Positions 1 to 6,644 are shown, counted from the stretch's first letter. The stretch: DNA of 7,104 nucleotides from Oscillospiraceae bacterium (GCA_017528675.1 JAFXOO010000311.1:1-7104), one strand, 5' to 3'. Program-made: numbers and translations. Notes: generated by a model not told the origin, from the sequence alone.

Positions 1-310
1 AGCCACGATCATTGCTGACGATGTAAACCTTGCATCCTGCATCCTTCCCCAGCAGATAGCCGACATAGGATGCAAGCTGAAAATCCAGCGCATTGCGTCC
101 CATGGTATCCACTTTGATGTACTCCACCTGTGCCCTGGATGATGAGAGAAGCTGCATTACCTCAAACGAAAGCGAATCAGCGTTCTGGCTGTAAAACACA
201 ATCACTCTGTCGGAGCGATGCAACGCATCAATCCCATCCAGTCCGGCTTTATTGACATTTTCATAGTCGATCAGGAAGTATCTCCGCTTCCTGTCCTTTT
301 TTGCTGACAA
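1..310 (-). CDS. PIN/NYN-like domain protein, putative nuclease (C-terminus outside window)
   Basis: The reading frame is open from position 310 to the window edge and gives 103 N-terminal residues. I chose a TTG start at 310-308: it lies 8 bases after a GGGAGG ribosome binding site, no ATG or GTG is better placed in this frame, and the conserved core begins a few residues later. After a basic leader (about residues 4-10, KKDRKRR) comes a hydrophobic strand ending in LIDYENVN (residues 13-20), then IVFYSQNA (37-44), D68, NALDFQLASYVG (73-84) and VYIVSNDRG (95-103). Acidic residues at strand ends (D15, E17, D68, D76, D101) in an alternating alpha/beta pattern fit PIN-like/NYN nucleases, which coordinate Mg2+ or Mn2+ and cut RNA or DNA. 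The fold assignment is by motif memory, and the substrate is unknown. The gene has its own promoter and diverges from the phosphatase operon. Confidence 0.75.
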   Translation of the reverse strand, partial: MSAKKDRKRRYFLIDYENVNKAGLDGIDALHRSDRVIVFYSQNADSLSFEVMQLLSSSRAQVEYIKVDTMGRNALDFQLASYVGYLLGKDAGCKVYIVSNDRG

Positions 311-318
311 ATCCGAAA

Positions 319-324
319 CCTCCC
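319..324 (-). promoter_or_regulatory. Ribosome binding site that fixes a TTG start
   Basis: On the minus strand this reads GGGAGG and sits 8 bases before the TTG at 310-308. Because the start is non-ATG, this site is the main evidence for where the PIN/NYN-like protein begins. Confidence 0.7.
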
Positions 325-348
325 ATCTGAAAGATATACTGCACTTCT

Positions 349-377
349 ATTATACCATAATCCGACAGATTTTGCAA
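349..377 (-). promoter_or_regulatory. Sigma-A promoter of the PIN/NYN-like gene
   Basis: Read on the minus strand, the -35 is TTGCAA (377-372), followed by a 17-base spacer and a perfect TATAAT -10 (354-349) with an extended -10 TG just upstream. Transcription would start near position 342, giving a short leader before the GGGAGG site. Confidence 0.8.
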
Positions 378-426
378 GCTGTTTTACATAGGCAGAAAGA
401 AAATTCGTGCAGATTCCGGCTCCTTC

Positions 427-456
427 TTGACAGAACTCCCTTTATCATGCTATAAT
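427..456 (+). promoter_or_regulatory. Sigma-A promoter of the phosphatase operon
   Basis: There is a consensus -35 TTGACA (427-432), an 18-base spacer and a consensus -10 TATAAT (451-456) preceded by an extended -10 TG (448-449). The predicted start is near 463, about 30 bases before the first start codon. Perfect hexamers suggest strong housekeeping transcription. I saw no operator-like repeat around it. Confidence 0.85.
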
Positions 457-492
457 AAGTACAGATGATGATACAGAAAAGGAGGCATTGCC

Positions 493-1182
493 ATGGTCTA
501 TGTGACAAGCGACCTGCACGGTGAGTGGGAACGCTTCAAATCCAAAGAGATGAAGAAGCTGCGTGAAGGTGATACGCTGCTGGTGTGCGGTGATTTCGGC
601 TTTATCTGGGACGGAAGCCGCAAGGAGCGCTCGGTTCTGAAAAAAATCGCCTCACTGCCGTATACAATCGCTTTTGTAGACGGCTGTCACGAGAATTTTG
701 ATCTGCTTGCAAAGTTTCCCACAGAGGACTGGAACGGCGCTCCCGTGCACAAAATTGCGCACAATATAGTCCATCTGATGCGTGGACAGATTTACACAAT
801 CGAGGAGCACACCTATTTTGCATTCGGCGGCGGTCACAGCCAGGATCAGGAATTCCGCACGGAAAAGGAAACCTGGTGGCGTGAGGAACGTCCTACCCGT
901 CAGGAAATTGCTTCGGCTATTCACCGGCTGTCTGCCATCGGGAACAAAGTCGATTATGTCATTACACACGAACCGCCTTCCTCACTCAAAGACTGCCTCG
1001 GTGTGGATCCCGGTGAACGGCTTGAGGTGCACGCATTTTTCGAGGACATGATCCGTGCCTGCATCTATCGCAAGTGGTTTTTCGGCAAGTGCCATATCAA
1101 CAAATACATCCCCGTGAAGTTCTACGCCGTCTTTGACAAAGTGCTGCCTGTGACAGTCAAAAACACAGAAATGCACGGATAA
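493..1182 (+). CDS. Calcineurin-like metallophosphoesterase
   Basis: This is a 229-residue predicted cytoplasmic phosphoesterase of the dinuclear-metal calcineurin-like superfamily. The conserved blocks appear in order: SDLHG (D7, H9), GDFG (33-36, D34), DGCHEN (63-68, a variant of the usual GNHE block), FGGGHS (111-116), ITHEP (157-161, H159) and FGKCH (197-201, a variant of the final GHxH block, H201). Together these supply the usual two-metal ligands, so the enzyme is probably active. The substrate cannot be inferred; this superfamily includes protein phosphatases, nucleotidases and phosphodiesterases. The ATG start lies 7 bases after GGAGG (481-485). No signal peptide or membrane segment is visible. 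It is the first gene of an operon with the histidine phosphatase, which starts 10 bases after its stop codon. Confidence 0.88.
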   Translation: MVYVTSDLHGEWERFKSKEMKKLREGDTLLVCGDFGFIWDGSRKERSVLKKIASLPYTIAFVDGCHENFDLLAKFPTEDWNGAPVHKIAHNIVHLMRGQIYTIEEHTYFAFGGGHSQDQEFRTEKETWWREERPTRQEIASAIHRLSAIGNKVDYVITHEPPSSLKDCLGVDPGERLEVHAFFEDMIRACIYRKWFFGKCHINKYIPVKFYAVFDKVLPVTVKNTEMHG

Positions 1183-1192
1183 GGAGCGTATC

Positions 1193-1888
1193 ATGAGACT
1201 GGTTTTCATCCGGCACGGTGATCCGGATTATCAGAACGACTGCCTGACACCCCTGGGCAGAATGCAGGCCGGTCACACTGCCACCCGCCTGCAATCAGAA
1301 CCTATTGACCGCATCTACGCTTCTCCGATGGGGCGAACCATCGAAACAGCATCCTATACCGCAAGGCTTTACGGTCTGGAGATCCAACCGCTCGGTTTCA
1401 TGCACGAGATCGACTGGGGCACTGTGCCGGGTGCTGAGACTGTTCCGTTCGGCGGACATCCCTGGACACTCGGCTTCCGGCTTCTGACGGAATGCCCTGC
1501 ACTGGCCGGAAGTCCGAAATGGCGGAATCACCCGTATTTCCGGGACAATCTGTGCCTTGGGTACTACGATCAGGTCGCAGCCGGATTTGATGCATTTCTG
1601 GAGCGATTCGGACTATTCCGGAAAGGCATGCTCTATGAGGCCAAGAAGCCCTGTGAGGAAACGATCGCCCTTTTTGCCCACGGCGGATCGGGTGCCGTCA
1701 TGTTTGCGCATGTACTGGGGCTGTCATTCCCGTTCGTTCTGGCAACGATGCCCTATGGTGTCTGCTCCGTTTCGGTCATTGACTTTACACCGCAGCACGA
1801 AGGCCTCGTCATTCCGAGACTGGAGCTGTTCAATGACATGGCGCACCTCGGAGAGGTCAAGGCGGAACGGCTGCATTTTGATAAATAA
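1193..1888 (+). CDS. Histidine phosphatase family protein (phosphoglycerate mutase-like)
   Basis: This is a 231-residue protein of histidine phosphatase branch 1. The phosphohistidine motif is FIRHGD (R7, H8, G9). The second arginine motif is SPMGRTIETA (R48). HEIDWG (71-76) supplies the likely proton donor E72, and FAHGG (161-165) holds the second catalytic histidine H163. E72 and H163 are about 90 residues apart, roughly 20 more than in classical small members such as CobC or PhoE, which points to an insertion around residues 80-150 that may shape substrate choice. No membrane segment is seen. The substrate is unknown; cofactor-dependent mutase activity is not specifically supported. The ribosome binding site AAGGAG (1181-1186) overlaps the stop codon of the preceding phosphoesterase, so the two genes are co-transcribed and probably co-translated. 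Confidence 0.88.
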   Translation: MRLVFIRHGDPDYQNDCLTPLGRMQAGHTATRLQSEPIDRIYASPMGRTIETASYTARLYGLEIQPLGFMHEIDWGTVPGAETVPFGGHPWTLGFRLLTECPALAGSPKWRNHPYFRDNLCLGYYDQVAAGFDAFLERFGLFRKGMLYEAKKPCEETIALFAHGGSGAVMFAHVLGLSFPFVLATMPYGVCSVSVIDFTPQHEGLVIPRLELFNDMAHLGEVKAERLHFDK

Positions 1889-1892
1889 CACG

Positions 1893-1924
1893 AAGCGCCC
1901 TGCCGGCATGGCGGGGCGTTTTTT
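1893..1924 (+). terminator. Intrinsic terminator of the phosphatase operon
   Basis: A 9-bp stem is formed by CGCCCTGCC (1896-1904) and GGCGGGGCG (1910-1918) with a five-base loop, followed by six T (1919-1924). The single non-Watson-Crick pair is a U-G wobble in plus-strand RNA but would be an A-C mismatch on the other strand, which supports plus-strand use. Confidence 0.88.
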
Positions 1925-1930
1925 GCGTAC

Positions 1931-1960
1931 TGTAACCATGAAGCAGCATTTTCCCACTAA
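1931..1960 (+). promoter_or_regulatory. Candidate ECF-type promoter of the sigma/anti-sigma operon
   Basis: No TTGACA/TATAAT pair precedes the sigma gene. TGTAACC (1931-1937) resembles the AAC-containing -35 elements recognised by ECF sigma factors, and CACTAA (1955-1960), 17 bases downstream, could be a -10. If real, it suggests autoregulation by the encoded sigma factor. It is a visual match only. Confidence 0.35.
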
Positions 1961-1993
1961 GAGGGTGAGGAACGTTCCGGAAAGGAGGGCATC

Positions 1994-2542
1994 ATGGACG
2001 ACGAACAGATCATTTCCCTGTGCATTTCAGGAGATGAGCGGGCACTTGCAGCCATCTGGGAAAGCTACGGCGGCCGGCTGCAGCGGCTTGCCATGACGTT
2101 TCTGGGCAATGCATCCGATGCGGAAGAATGCGTCAGTGAGACTTATTATCAGGCATGGCGTGCGATCAGGACGGCAAAGCCTGCACATCTCTATGCATAT
2201 CTTGCAAAGATCTGCCGCTATACAGCATTCGGCATGCTCGATCATCAGAGGGCGCAGAAACGCAGTGCCGAGCTTGTGGAGCTGACAGCAGAGATGGAAC
2301 AGAGTATCCCGGACTCGCTGCCGGATGCGGCAGAGGAGCACCTTTCAGAGGTGCTGAACCACTTTCTTGCAGCACTTCCGCCCGAAAAGCGCAGCATCTT
2401 TCTGCGGCGCTACTGGTACGGAGAAAGTATCGCTGAGCTTGCCGCCGCATTACACTGCAAGGAAGGCCGCATCAAGACCTTACTTCACAGATTGCGCAAA
2501 TCGCTGCGCACTGAGCTTGAAAAGGAGGGAATTCAGCTATGA
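1994..2542 (+). CDS. ECF-type sigma-70 family RNA polymerase sigma factor
   Basis: This 182-residue protein has the two-domain layout of an extracytoplasmic function sigma factor. Region 2 covers about residues 15-90 and includes the core-binding and -10 recognition block DAEECVSETYYQAWR (42-56) and the helix KICRYTAFGMLDHQR (72-86). After a linker rich in acidic residues, region 4 covers about 122-175: LAALPPEKRSIFLRRY (125-140) followed by the helix-turn-helix IAELAAALHCKEGRIKTLLHR (146-166), which binds the -35 element. The ATG start lies 5 bases after GGAGG (1984-1988). Its 3' end overlaps the next gene by 4 bases, the usual arrangement for a sigma factor and its anti-sigma factor. It directs RNA polymerase to its own regulon, which cannot be named from this window. 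Confidence 0.88.
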   Translation: MDDEQIISLCISGDERALAAIWESYGGRLQRLAMTFLGNASDAEECVSETYYQAWRAIRTAKPAHLYAYLAKICRYTAFGMLDHQRAQKRSAELVELTAEMEQSIPDSLPDAAEEHLSEVLNHFLAALPPEKRSIFLRRYWYGESIAELAAALHCKEGRIKTLLHRLRKSLRTELEKEGIQL

Positions 2543-3465
2543 ATGGTGAAAAACTACTTCGTGCCATGAATGGCATTGATGAGCAATATCTCGCACAGGC
2601 ACTTGAACCTGCCGCAAAGCCGAAAACCAGACGTCGCAGCATTGTGGCTGTGGTCAGTATTGCCGCAGCAGCTATCCTCATGACCACGGCGGTCGATGCA
2701 GGCTATCAGCTTACCCACCCGGAATCCGTGGCACACTGGCTGACCGGCGGCTCCGGGCAAATGCTGGCAGACAAGGAGCTGGTTCTGAATGAGGTCTACG
2801 AGAATGCACATTACCGAGTGACGGCGGAAACGCTGCTCTCGGACGGCTTCATGGCAGACCTCATCCTGACGGCCGAGCCGCTCGATGCAGAGGCATCTCC
2901 GGAGATGCCGGACATACACCAGAGCCGGGCAGTCCTTTGCTATACAGACGGCGGAGAGGTCGAGGGAAGCGCCTGCGGCAGCGGAACAACGGCGCTGCAA
3001 GGAAGCACTGCCAAACAGGTGTATTTCCTGCTTGACCGGCTCGAACCCGGCCGCCCCACGGAGGTGCGCTTTGAACTGTATTCCGGGGCTGAAAACGAGG
3101 AGAACCCGCTCGAAGGCATCGTCATTCCGGTCGATCTGACGCCGAATGTCGAGACACTTGCATGCCGGAGCGAGGAAGACGGAGTCATCTATGTATCGCC
3201 ATTTGAAATGCATTCCGACACAATACAGCTCAATGTTCCCCTCCCTTCCGGTCACTCGGACATCCGGCTGCTGCGGAACAACGGCATTCCCCTGCTGGTC
3301 GATTATGACAGCACCCTGCTGCACGGTCTGGAGCCGAGCGGTGGATGGTATACTCAGGCTTCCGAGGGCAGGGAATCTATGTCCTGCATCGAGTTCCGGG
3401 AGCTGATCGACATCTCGGATTTCTGTGGTGTACAGGTCGGTGATACCGTTTATCAAGCGCAATAG
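2539..3465 (+). CDS. Single-pass membrane protein, probable cognate anti-sigma factor
   Basis: This 308-residue protein has a short cytoplasmic N-terminus that contains MNGIDEQYLAQAL (10-22), similar to the sigma-binding segment of clostridial anti-sigma proteins. A basic stretch (KPKTRRR, 27-33) and one hydrophobic helix (about 34-52) follow. The topology is N-in, by the positive-inside rule. The remaining 250 or so residues would be extracytoplasmic. They look beta-rich, in two halves: about 80-200, including YRVTAETLLSDGFMADLIL (92-110), and about 205-308. The halves loosely recall the DUF4179/DUF5643-like ectodomains of RsgI-type anti-sigma factors, but I cannot assign a family. Five ectodomain cysteines (134, 146, 209, 283, 296) could form disulfides. 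No zinc-binding HxxxCxxC motif is seen. The start overlaps the sigma stop codon (ATGA, 2539-2542) and has AAAGGAGGG 9 bases upstream, so translation is coupled. The anti-sigma role is inferred from context. Confidence 0.72.
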   Translation: MNGEKLLRAMNGIDEQYLAQALEPAAKPKTRRRSIVAVVSIAAAAILMTTAVDAGYQLTHPESVAHWLTGGSGQMLADKELVLNEVYENAHYRVTAETLLSDGFMADLILTAEPLDAEASPEMPDIHQSRAVLCYTDGGEVEGSACGSGTTALQGSTAKQVYFLLDRLEPGRPTEVRFELYSGAENEENPLEGIVIPVDLTPNVETLACRSEEDGVIYVSPFEMHSDTIQLNVPLPSGHSDIRLLRNNGIPLLVDYDSTLLHGLEPSGGWYTQASEGRESMSCIEFRELIDISDFCGVQVGDTVYQAQ

Positions 3466-3466
3466 C

Positions 3467-3502
3467 AAATGCCCCGGAGCAGCACACTCCGGGGCATTTT
3501 TT
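3467..3502 (+). terminator. Strong intrinsic terminator between convergent genes
   Basis: A perfect 13-bp stem is formed by AAATGCCCCGGAG (3467-3479) and its complement (3487-3499) around a 7-base loop, with six T at 3497-3502. It starts one base after the anti-sigma stop codon. The minus-strand DUF5713-like gene ends at 3501, inside the same structure. The hairpin can therefore also serve that gene, but with only three U on that side it would be a weaker terminator in that direction. Confidence 0.92.
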
Positions 3503-3800
3503 ACCAGTTGCGCTTGCGAAGCGCCTCCTCAACCGTAAGATTGAGCTCAAACCAGTCCAGGATATACAGCACATCGGCTGCGACAATTTCCGCTGCATCA
3601 GGGCATTCCGCCACGAGAGGATTGACTCCCTGCGTCATCCGGTCAAATGCTGCCTGTATTTTCTCCAGGGACGGCTTTCCCTGTTCCAGCATCGAGATGA
3701 CCTGCTGCAATTGATGCTTCAGCTTGCCGGTAAGCTTCTTGGGAAAGCTGCTGTCTTCGAGCATATCCTCCAGCAGCGTATAGGACTCATCAAACTTCAT
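3501..3800 (-). CDS. DUF5713-like family protein
   Basis: This 99-residue, mostly helical soluble protein begins MKFDESYTLLEDMLED and ends LDWFELNLTVEEALRKRNW (81-99). This start and end pattern matches my memory of DUF5713 proteins, which have no known function. Charged heptad-like helices (about 22-40 and 44-57) precede a helix with DAAEIVAADVLYILDWF (68-84). The frame is open further upstream to 4025, but that extension lies inside the glycosidase gene and is not family-like. Two adjacent ATG codons follow GGAGG (minus strand, 3811-3807). The second (3800-3798) has the better 6-base spacing and starts directly with the conserved sequence. The start overlaps the glycosidase 3' end by 11 bases, which implies translational coupling. 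Confidence 0.8.
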   Translation of the reverse strand: MKFDESYTLLEDMLEDSSFPKKLTGKLKHQLQQVISMLEQGKPSLEKIQAAFDRMTQGVNPLVAECPDAAEIVAADVLYILDWFELNLTVEEALRKRNW

Positions 3801-6591
3801 CATTTGCCTCCTTTTCAAGTACCGCCCGAAGCTGTGCAAAGTCGAGATCTGCGGACGGATTGAATGCGGGCGATGCAGCGTATTCAAGCAGATTCGCTGC
3901 AAACAGCCGTGCTTCATAGCGATCTGTAATCTCGGAAAGCCGTGCCGTGCAGACAAGAAGCCTCCCCCCGCCGGTCTTGCATTCAAACAGCAGTCCAAGC
4001 TTGTGATTGCGCTCAAAATTGTCAATCATCTGTACCGTTGGCGTGATTGGCAGGTCATCCAGAATCGCCAGATCTGCGTGAGTGACAAGGTCATACCAGG
4101 GCGGCGTTGTATGCCGGTCACAGCGGAAACCCTTGACTGCCGGGTGGTGCTTGTCGATGCAAAGGCCAAGCGTCCCGACCGGCGTTTCCTTTCCCATACT
4201 TTCAGAAATGCTCCGGAACATCGGATAACACCAGAAATCCGTACAATAGCTTCCCTTGACCGCATTTTTCAGATGTCCGGCAAGATACAGCACGCTCCTG
4301 CCCTTTGAAAGCGCCTGCTCCGCTTCATCCAGGTCGGATGTCACGCAGAGCTTGTCCGAGCTCTCCAGCGCAGGCATTTCTTCCGCCGGAAACTGGTAAA
4401 GCGTGTAGCAATTCTTCGTATGCGGCAGCGTGAGCGTTACTGTGATGCGGTGCACGGCTGTTGCCGGAGGCAGCGCTGCCTCGATCTGACCAAGAGAAAA
4501 GAGCCCCTGTCCGTCCACTTCTACCGGGATTTCTCCCTCAGCAAGCAGATTCTGTCCACGCTTAACCGAATATTGCAGCGGCGCATGCACGCCCTCCGGC
4601 GCATGATGACGGAGCTTGACCTGCATCGTGAGCTTGTCTGTCAGACAGTAATCCGGAAAAAGCCCCAGCAGCACGGAATCCGAGCAGAACATCCCCCATT
4701 CCGCTTCGTCTGTCAGTCCCTTGCTGTCCATAAATGCATCGAGGATACCGACAAGCGCTGTTCCCTGCCCCGTGAAATCCTGGAGATCGAGAAGCTGGAA
4801 CCCGGAGATCTGCTCTGAGCGCATGACTGCCTCAAGTTCCTCCTTATAGCACTGCACTGCGAGCTTTCCGGAAGCTTTGAAGAATGCATCCGCCCGTTCC
4901 CCCATGCCGGCTTTCTGCAAACGCTCCCGGAAGATTTCAAGATTCCGGGCCTGTAGAACACCGGTAAATTTTGCAATCTCCGCAAAATCCGGGTAAGTGC
5001 AGTACTGTCCGATTTCGTGTGTGATAATGGGTTTTTCCGGTAGCAATGCTCTGCCGGTATTCTCCACATGCACGGTCTTCACGCCGGTGCCGTACTGAAT
5101 CTCAATGTCCTCATCGTGCATAGCTTCCGACAGGGGTTCCGGCAGGATCACGGTATCATAGCTGTGCATCGTGGAAGGCCGCTCCGCCTGGACATGACCA
5201 TAGGGCTGGTCGCAGGAACCGTAGCTGCCCCGCAGCAGTCTCCCGGCACCAAGCCGGACGCCGGTGAAGAAATCATCCTCCGGCAGGATATTCGGAAAGA
5301 ACTGGAAGTTATTGCTGCCCTGTGTGAACAGAATGCGATGCTCAAAGGTCTTGTAATACGCCAGCACCTCCCCAAGCCGTTCCGGCTTACCCCAGAGCTC
5401 ATTGCCAAGAGAGAACAGGCAGAAGGAAGGATGATTTCCATAAGTTTCGAGAATACGCCGTCCCTCTGTGACAAGGAACACCTGCTCCTGCGGGTCAAAC
5501 TGCTCCTCGCCGGGTGCCGCAAATGTCCCCCAGAACGGGAGCTCCGGCTCCATATAGATGCCAAGCAGGTCGGCGGCTGTAAATGCAGCATCCGGCGGAC
5601 AGCAGGTATGGAACCGATAGTGGTTGATGCCATAGGACTTGGCAATCCCCATCACCCGCAGCCAGGATTGCAGATCCGTCGGTGCCGCCCCCTCCAGAGG
5701 GAACAGCATGGCATCGTGCTTGCCCCGGAGAAAGACTTTGCGGCCGTGGCTGCGCAGTTCCCTGCCCTCTGCACGAAGTCCGGACAGACCAAAGCAGACC
5801 TCGGTTTCGTCCGTTCCGCCGAAGGGATGCAGCATGAGTTTGCCGATAACCGGTGACAGATCATCCCAGAGAGGCGCATCTGCTCCGAGGGGCATCGTCA
5901 CAAACGACTTTCCGTCAGCATTTTTCCGGACAGTCAGCATCTGTGAGGGGATCTCGCTGCGTCTTCCGTCTATGCCGCACCACTCCCCCTCTGCCTTGAC
6001 GAGCCGGACGTTACCCTGTGTCTGTAGATAGAGCGTTACCTCCCGGCGTCCGGCATCCGGCACTGCCCGGACAGAACGAATGCTGTGATCGTCATAGAAC
6101 CGCAGCTCAATCCTGCCTGTAATACCATTCCAGTTGGTCTGGGTATCCTTAGAAGTCATGTGCCCGCCGGCAGTCGGATAGTGCTTGTTGTTCACACAGA
6201 TCGAAATCTCCAGTTCTGCTGCACCGCTGAGCGCTGAAAGATCATAAACATGCGGCGTGCAGAGGCTGTTCTGTGTGCCGATGTACTGACCGTTCACCCA
6301 CACCGATGTGATACGGGTGCGTTCGAGAAAGAGCTCCACCCGCTTTCCCAGGAGCTCCTCAGGAATGGCGATACTGCGCCGGAACCAGGCATTGCCGCAG
6401 TAGGGATAAAGCTCAGTGAGGCAGTCCTTCTCCCGCTTCGGATTGGGCTTTCCGATTTTGTTCTGCGCAGTGGTACCCGGAAGCCGTACCAGCGCCGGAT
6501 AAGCGGAAGCCGGCGGCAGGTAGCCCGTGTAATGCTCATCTTCATCGGCAAAAAAACGCCAGTCTCCATCCAGATGAATTGTTTTCAGCAT
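3790..6591 (-). CDS. Glycoside hydrolase family 2-type exo-glycosidase
   Basis: This 933-residue predicted intracellular enzyme has no signal peptide. The N-terminal jelly-roll sugar-binding domain spans about residues 1-170 (LDGDWRFF 7-14, WFRRSIAIPEELLGKRVELFLE 69-90, VWVNGQYIG 97-105). An immunoglobulin-like domain follows (about 171-275), then a TIM barrel from about 280. The barrel contains FLRGKHDAMLFPLEG (287-301), INHYRFHTCCPP (322-333), SLGNELWG (394-401) with likely acid/base E398, and ITHEIGQYCTYPDF (523-536) with likely nucleophile E526. The 128 residues between the two glutamates are more than in LacZ or GUS. Residues about 755-905 (LYLAG, FWCYPMFRS, GLCIDKHHPAVKGF, LAILDDLP, GGGRLLVCT) form an alpha/beta domain resembling glutamine-amidotransferase-like modules at the ends of some glycosidases. 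Activity is probably on a beta-linked sugar such as galactoside, glucuronide or a pectin side chain, but the substrate cannot be told. The ATG lies 9 bases after AAAGGA (6606-6601). Confidence 0.82.
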   Translation of the reverse strand: MLKTIHLDGDWRFFADEDEHYTGYLPPASAYPALVRLPGTTAQNKIGKPNPKREKDCLTELYPYCGNAWFRRSIAIPEELLGKRVELFLERTRITSVWVNGQYIGTQNSLCTPHVYDLSALSGAAELEISICVNNKHYPTAGGHMTSKDTQTNWNGITGRIELRFYDDHSIRSVRAVPDAGRREVTLYLQTQGNVRLVKAEGEWCGIDGRRSEIPSQMLTVRKNADGKSFVTMPLGADAPLWDDLSPVIGKLMLHPFGGTDETEVCFGLSGLRAEGRELRSHGRKVFLRGKHDAMLFPLEGAAPTDLQSWLRVMGIAKSYGINHYRFHTCCPPDAAFTAADLLGIYMEPELPFWGTFAAPGEEQFDPQEQVFLVTEGRRILETYGNHPSFCLFSLGNELWGKPERLGEVLAYYKTFEHRILFTQGSNNFQFFPNILPEDDFFTGVRLGAGRLLRGSYGSCDQPYGHVQAERPSTMHSYDTVILPEPLSEAMHDEDIEIQYGTGVKTVHVENTGRALLPEKPIITHEIGQYCTYPDFAEIAKFTGVLQARNLEIFRERLQKAGMGERADAFFKASGKLAVQCYKEELEAVMRSEQISGFQLLDLQDFTGQGTALVGILDAFMDSKGLTDEAEWGMFCSDSVLLGLFPDYCLTDKLTMQVKLRHHAPEGVHAPLQYSVKRGQNLLAEGEIPVEVDGQGLFSLGQIEAALPPATAVHRITVTLTLPHTKNCYTLYQFPAEEMPALESSDKLCVTSDLDEAEQALSKGRSVLYLAGHLKNAVKGSYCTDFWCYPMFRSISESMGKETPVGTLGLCIDKHHPAVKGFRCDRHTTPPWYDLVTHADLAILDDLPITPTVQMIDNFERNHKLGLLFECKTGGGRLLVCTARLSEITDRYEARLFAANLLEYAASPAFNPSADLDFAQLRAVLEKEANDEV

Positions 6592-6602
6592 AATGACGCT
6601 TC

Positions 6603-6621
6603 CTTTCTTTCCAAAAGAAAG
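6603..6621 (-). repeat. Inverted repeat linking the terminator U-tract to the glycosidase ribosome binding site
   Basis: On the minus strand CTTTCTTT (6621-6614) is followed by three bases and its exact complement AAAGAAAG (6610-6603). The first arm is the U-rich tail of the upstream terminator, and the second runs into the AAAGGAAG ribosome binding site of the glycosidase. The RNA could form a hairpin that partly covers that site. The arms are simple purine/pyrimidine tracts, so chance is possible. Confidence 0.5.
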
Positions 6622-6644
6622 CCCGACCCCGGGCGGGATCGGGC
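6613..6644 (-). terminator. Intrinsic terminator after leuA, immediately upstream of the glycosidase
   Basis: In minus-strand RNA, GCCCGAUCCC pairs with GGGGUCGGGC around a four-base loop (6644-6621). This is a 10-bp stem with one U-G wobble, followed by UUUCUUUU. On the plus strand the wobble would be a C-A mismatch, which supports minus-strand use. It lies about 44 bases after the leuA stop codon and ends only about 20 bases before the glycosidase start, leaving no room for a promoter in between. Confidence 0.82.

Noticed and set aside
1969..1978. GGAACGTTCC read as an ECF -35 element for the sigma gene.
   Set aside because: A -10 at the required spacing would fall on the ribosome binding site and start codon. 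I keep it only as a palindrome of unknown meaning.
1557..2096. 179-codon plus-strand frame spanning the end of the histidine phosphatase and the start of the sigma gene.
   Set aside because: It runs through an intrinsic terminator, overlaps two well-supported genes in another frame, and its composition (Ser/Arg rich) is typical of an out-of-frame shadow.
2554..3468. 304-codon open frame antisense to the anti-sigma gene.
   Set aside because: It is an exact antisense shadow of a gene with coupled start, membrane helix and terminator. Its product has no recognisable domain, and it would have to be transcribed through the 3467-3502 hairpin.
3801..4025. N-terminal extension of the DUF5713-like protein up to position 4025.
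   Set aside because: The extension lies inside the glycosidase coding region, is not family-like, and a well-spaced GGAGG favours the ATG at 3800.
5068..5856. 262-codon open frame on the plus strand inside the glycosidase gene.
   Set aside because: It lies fully opposite a GH2 gene with conserved catalytic motifs, has no ribosome binding site that stands out and no family resemblance. Long antisense frames are expected from the codon bias of a moderately GC-rich gene.
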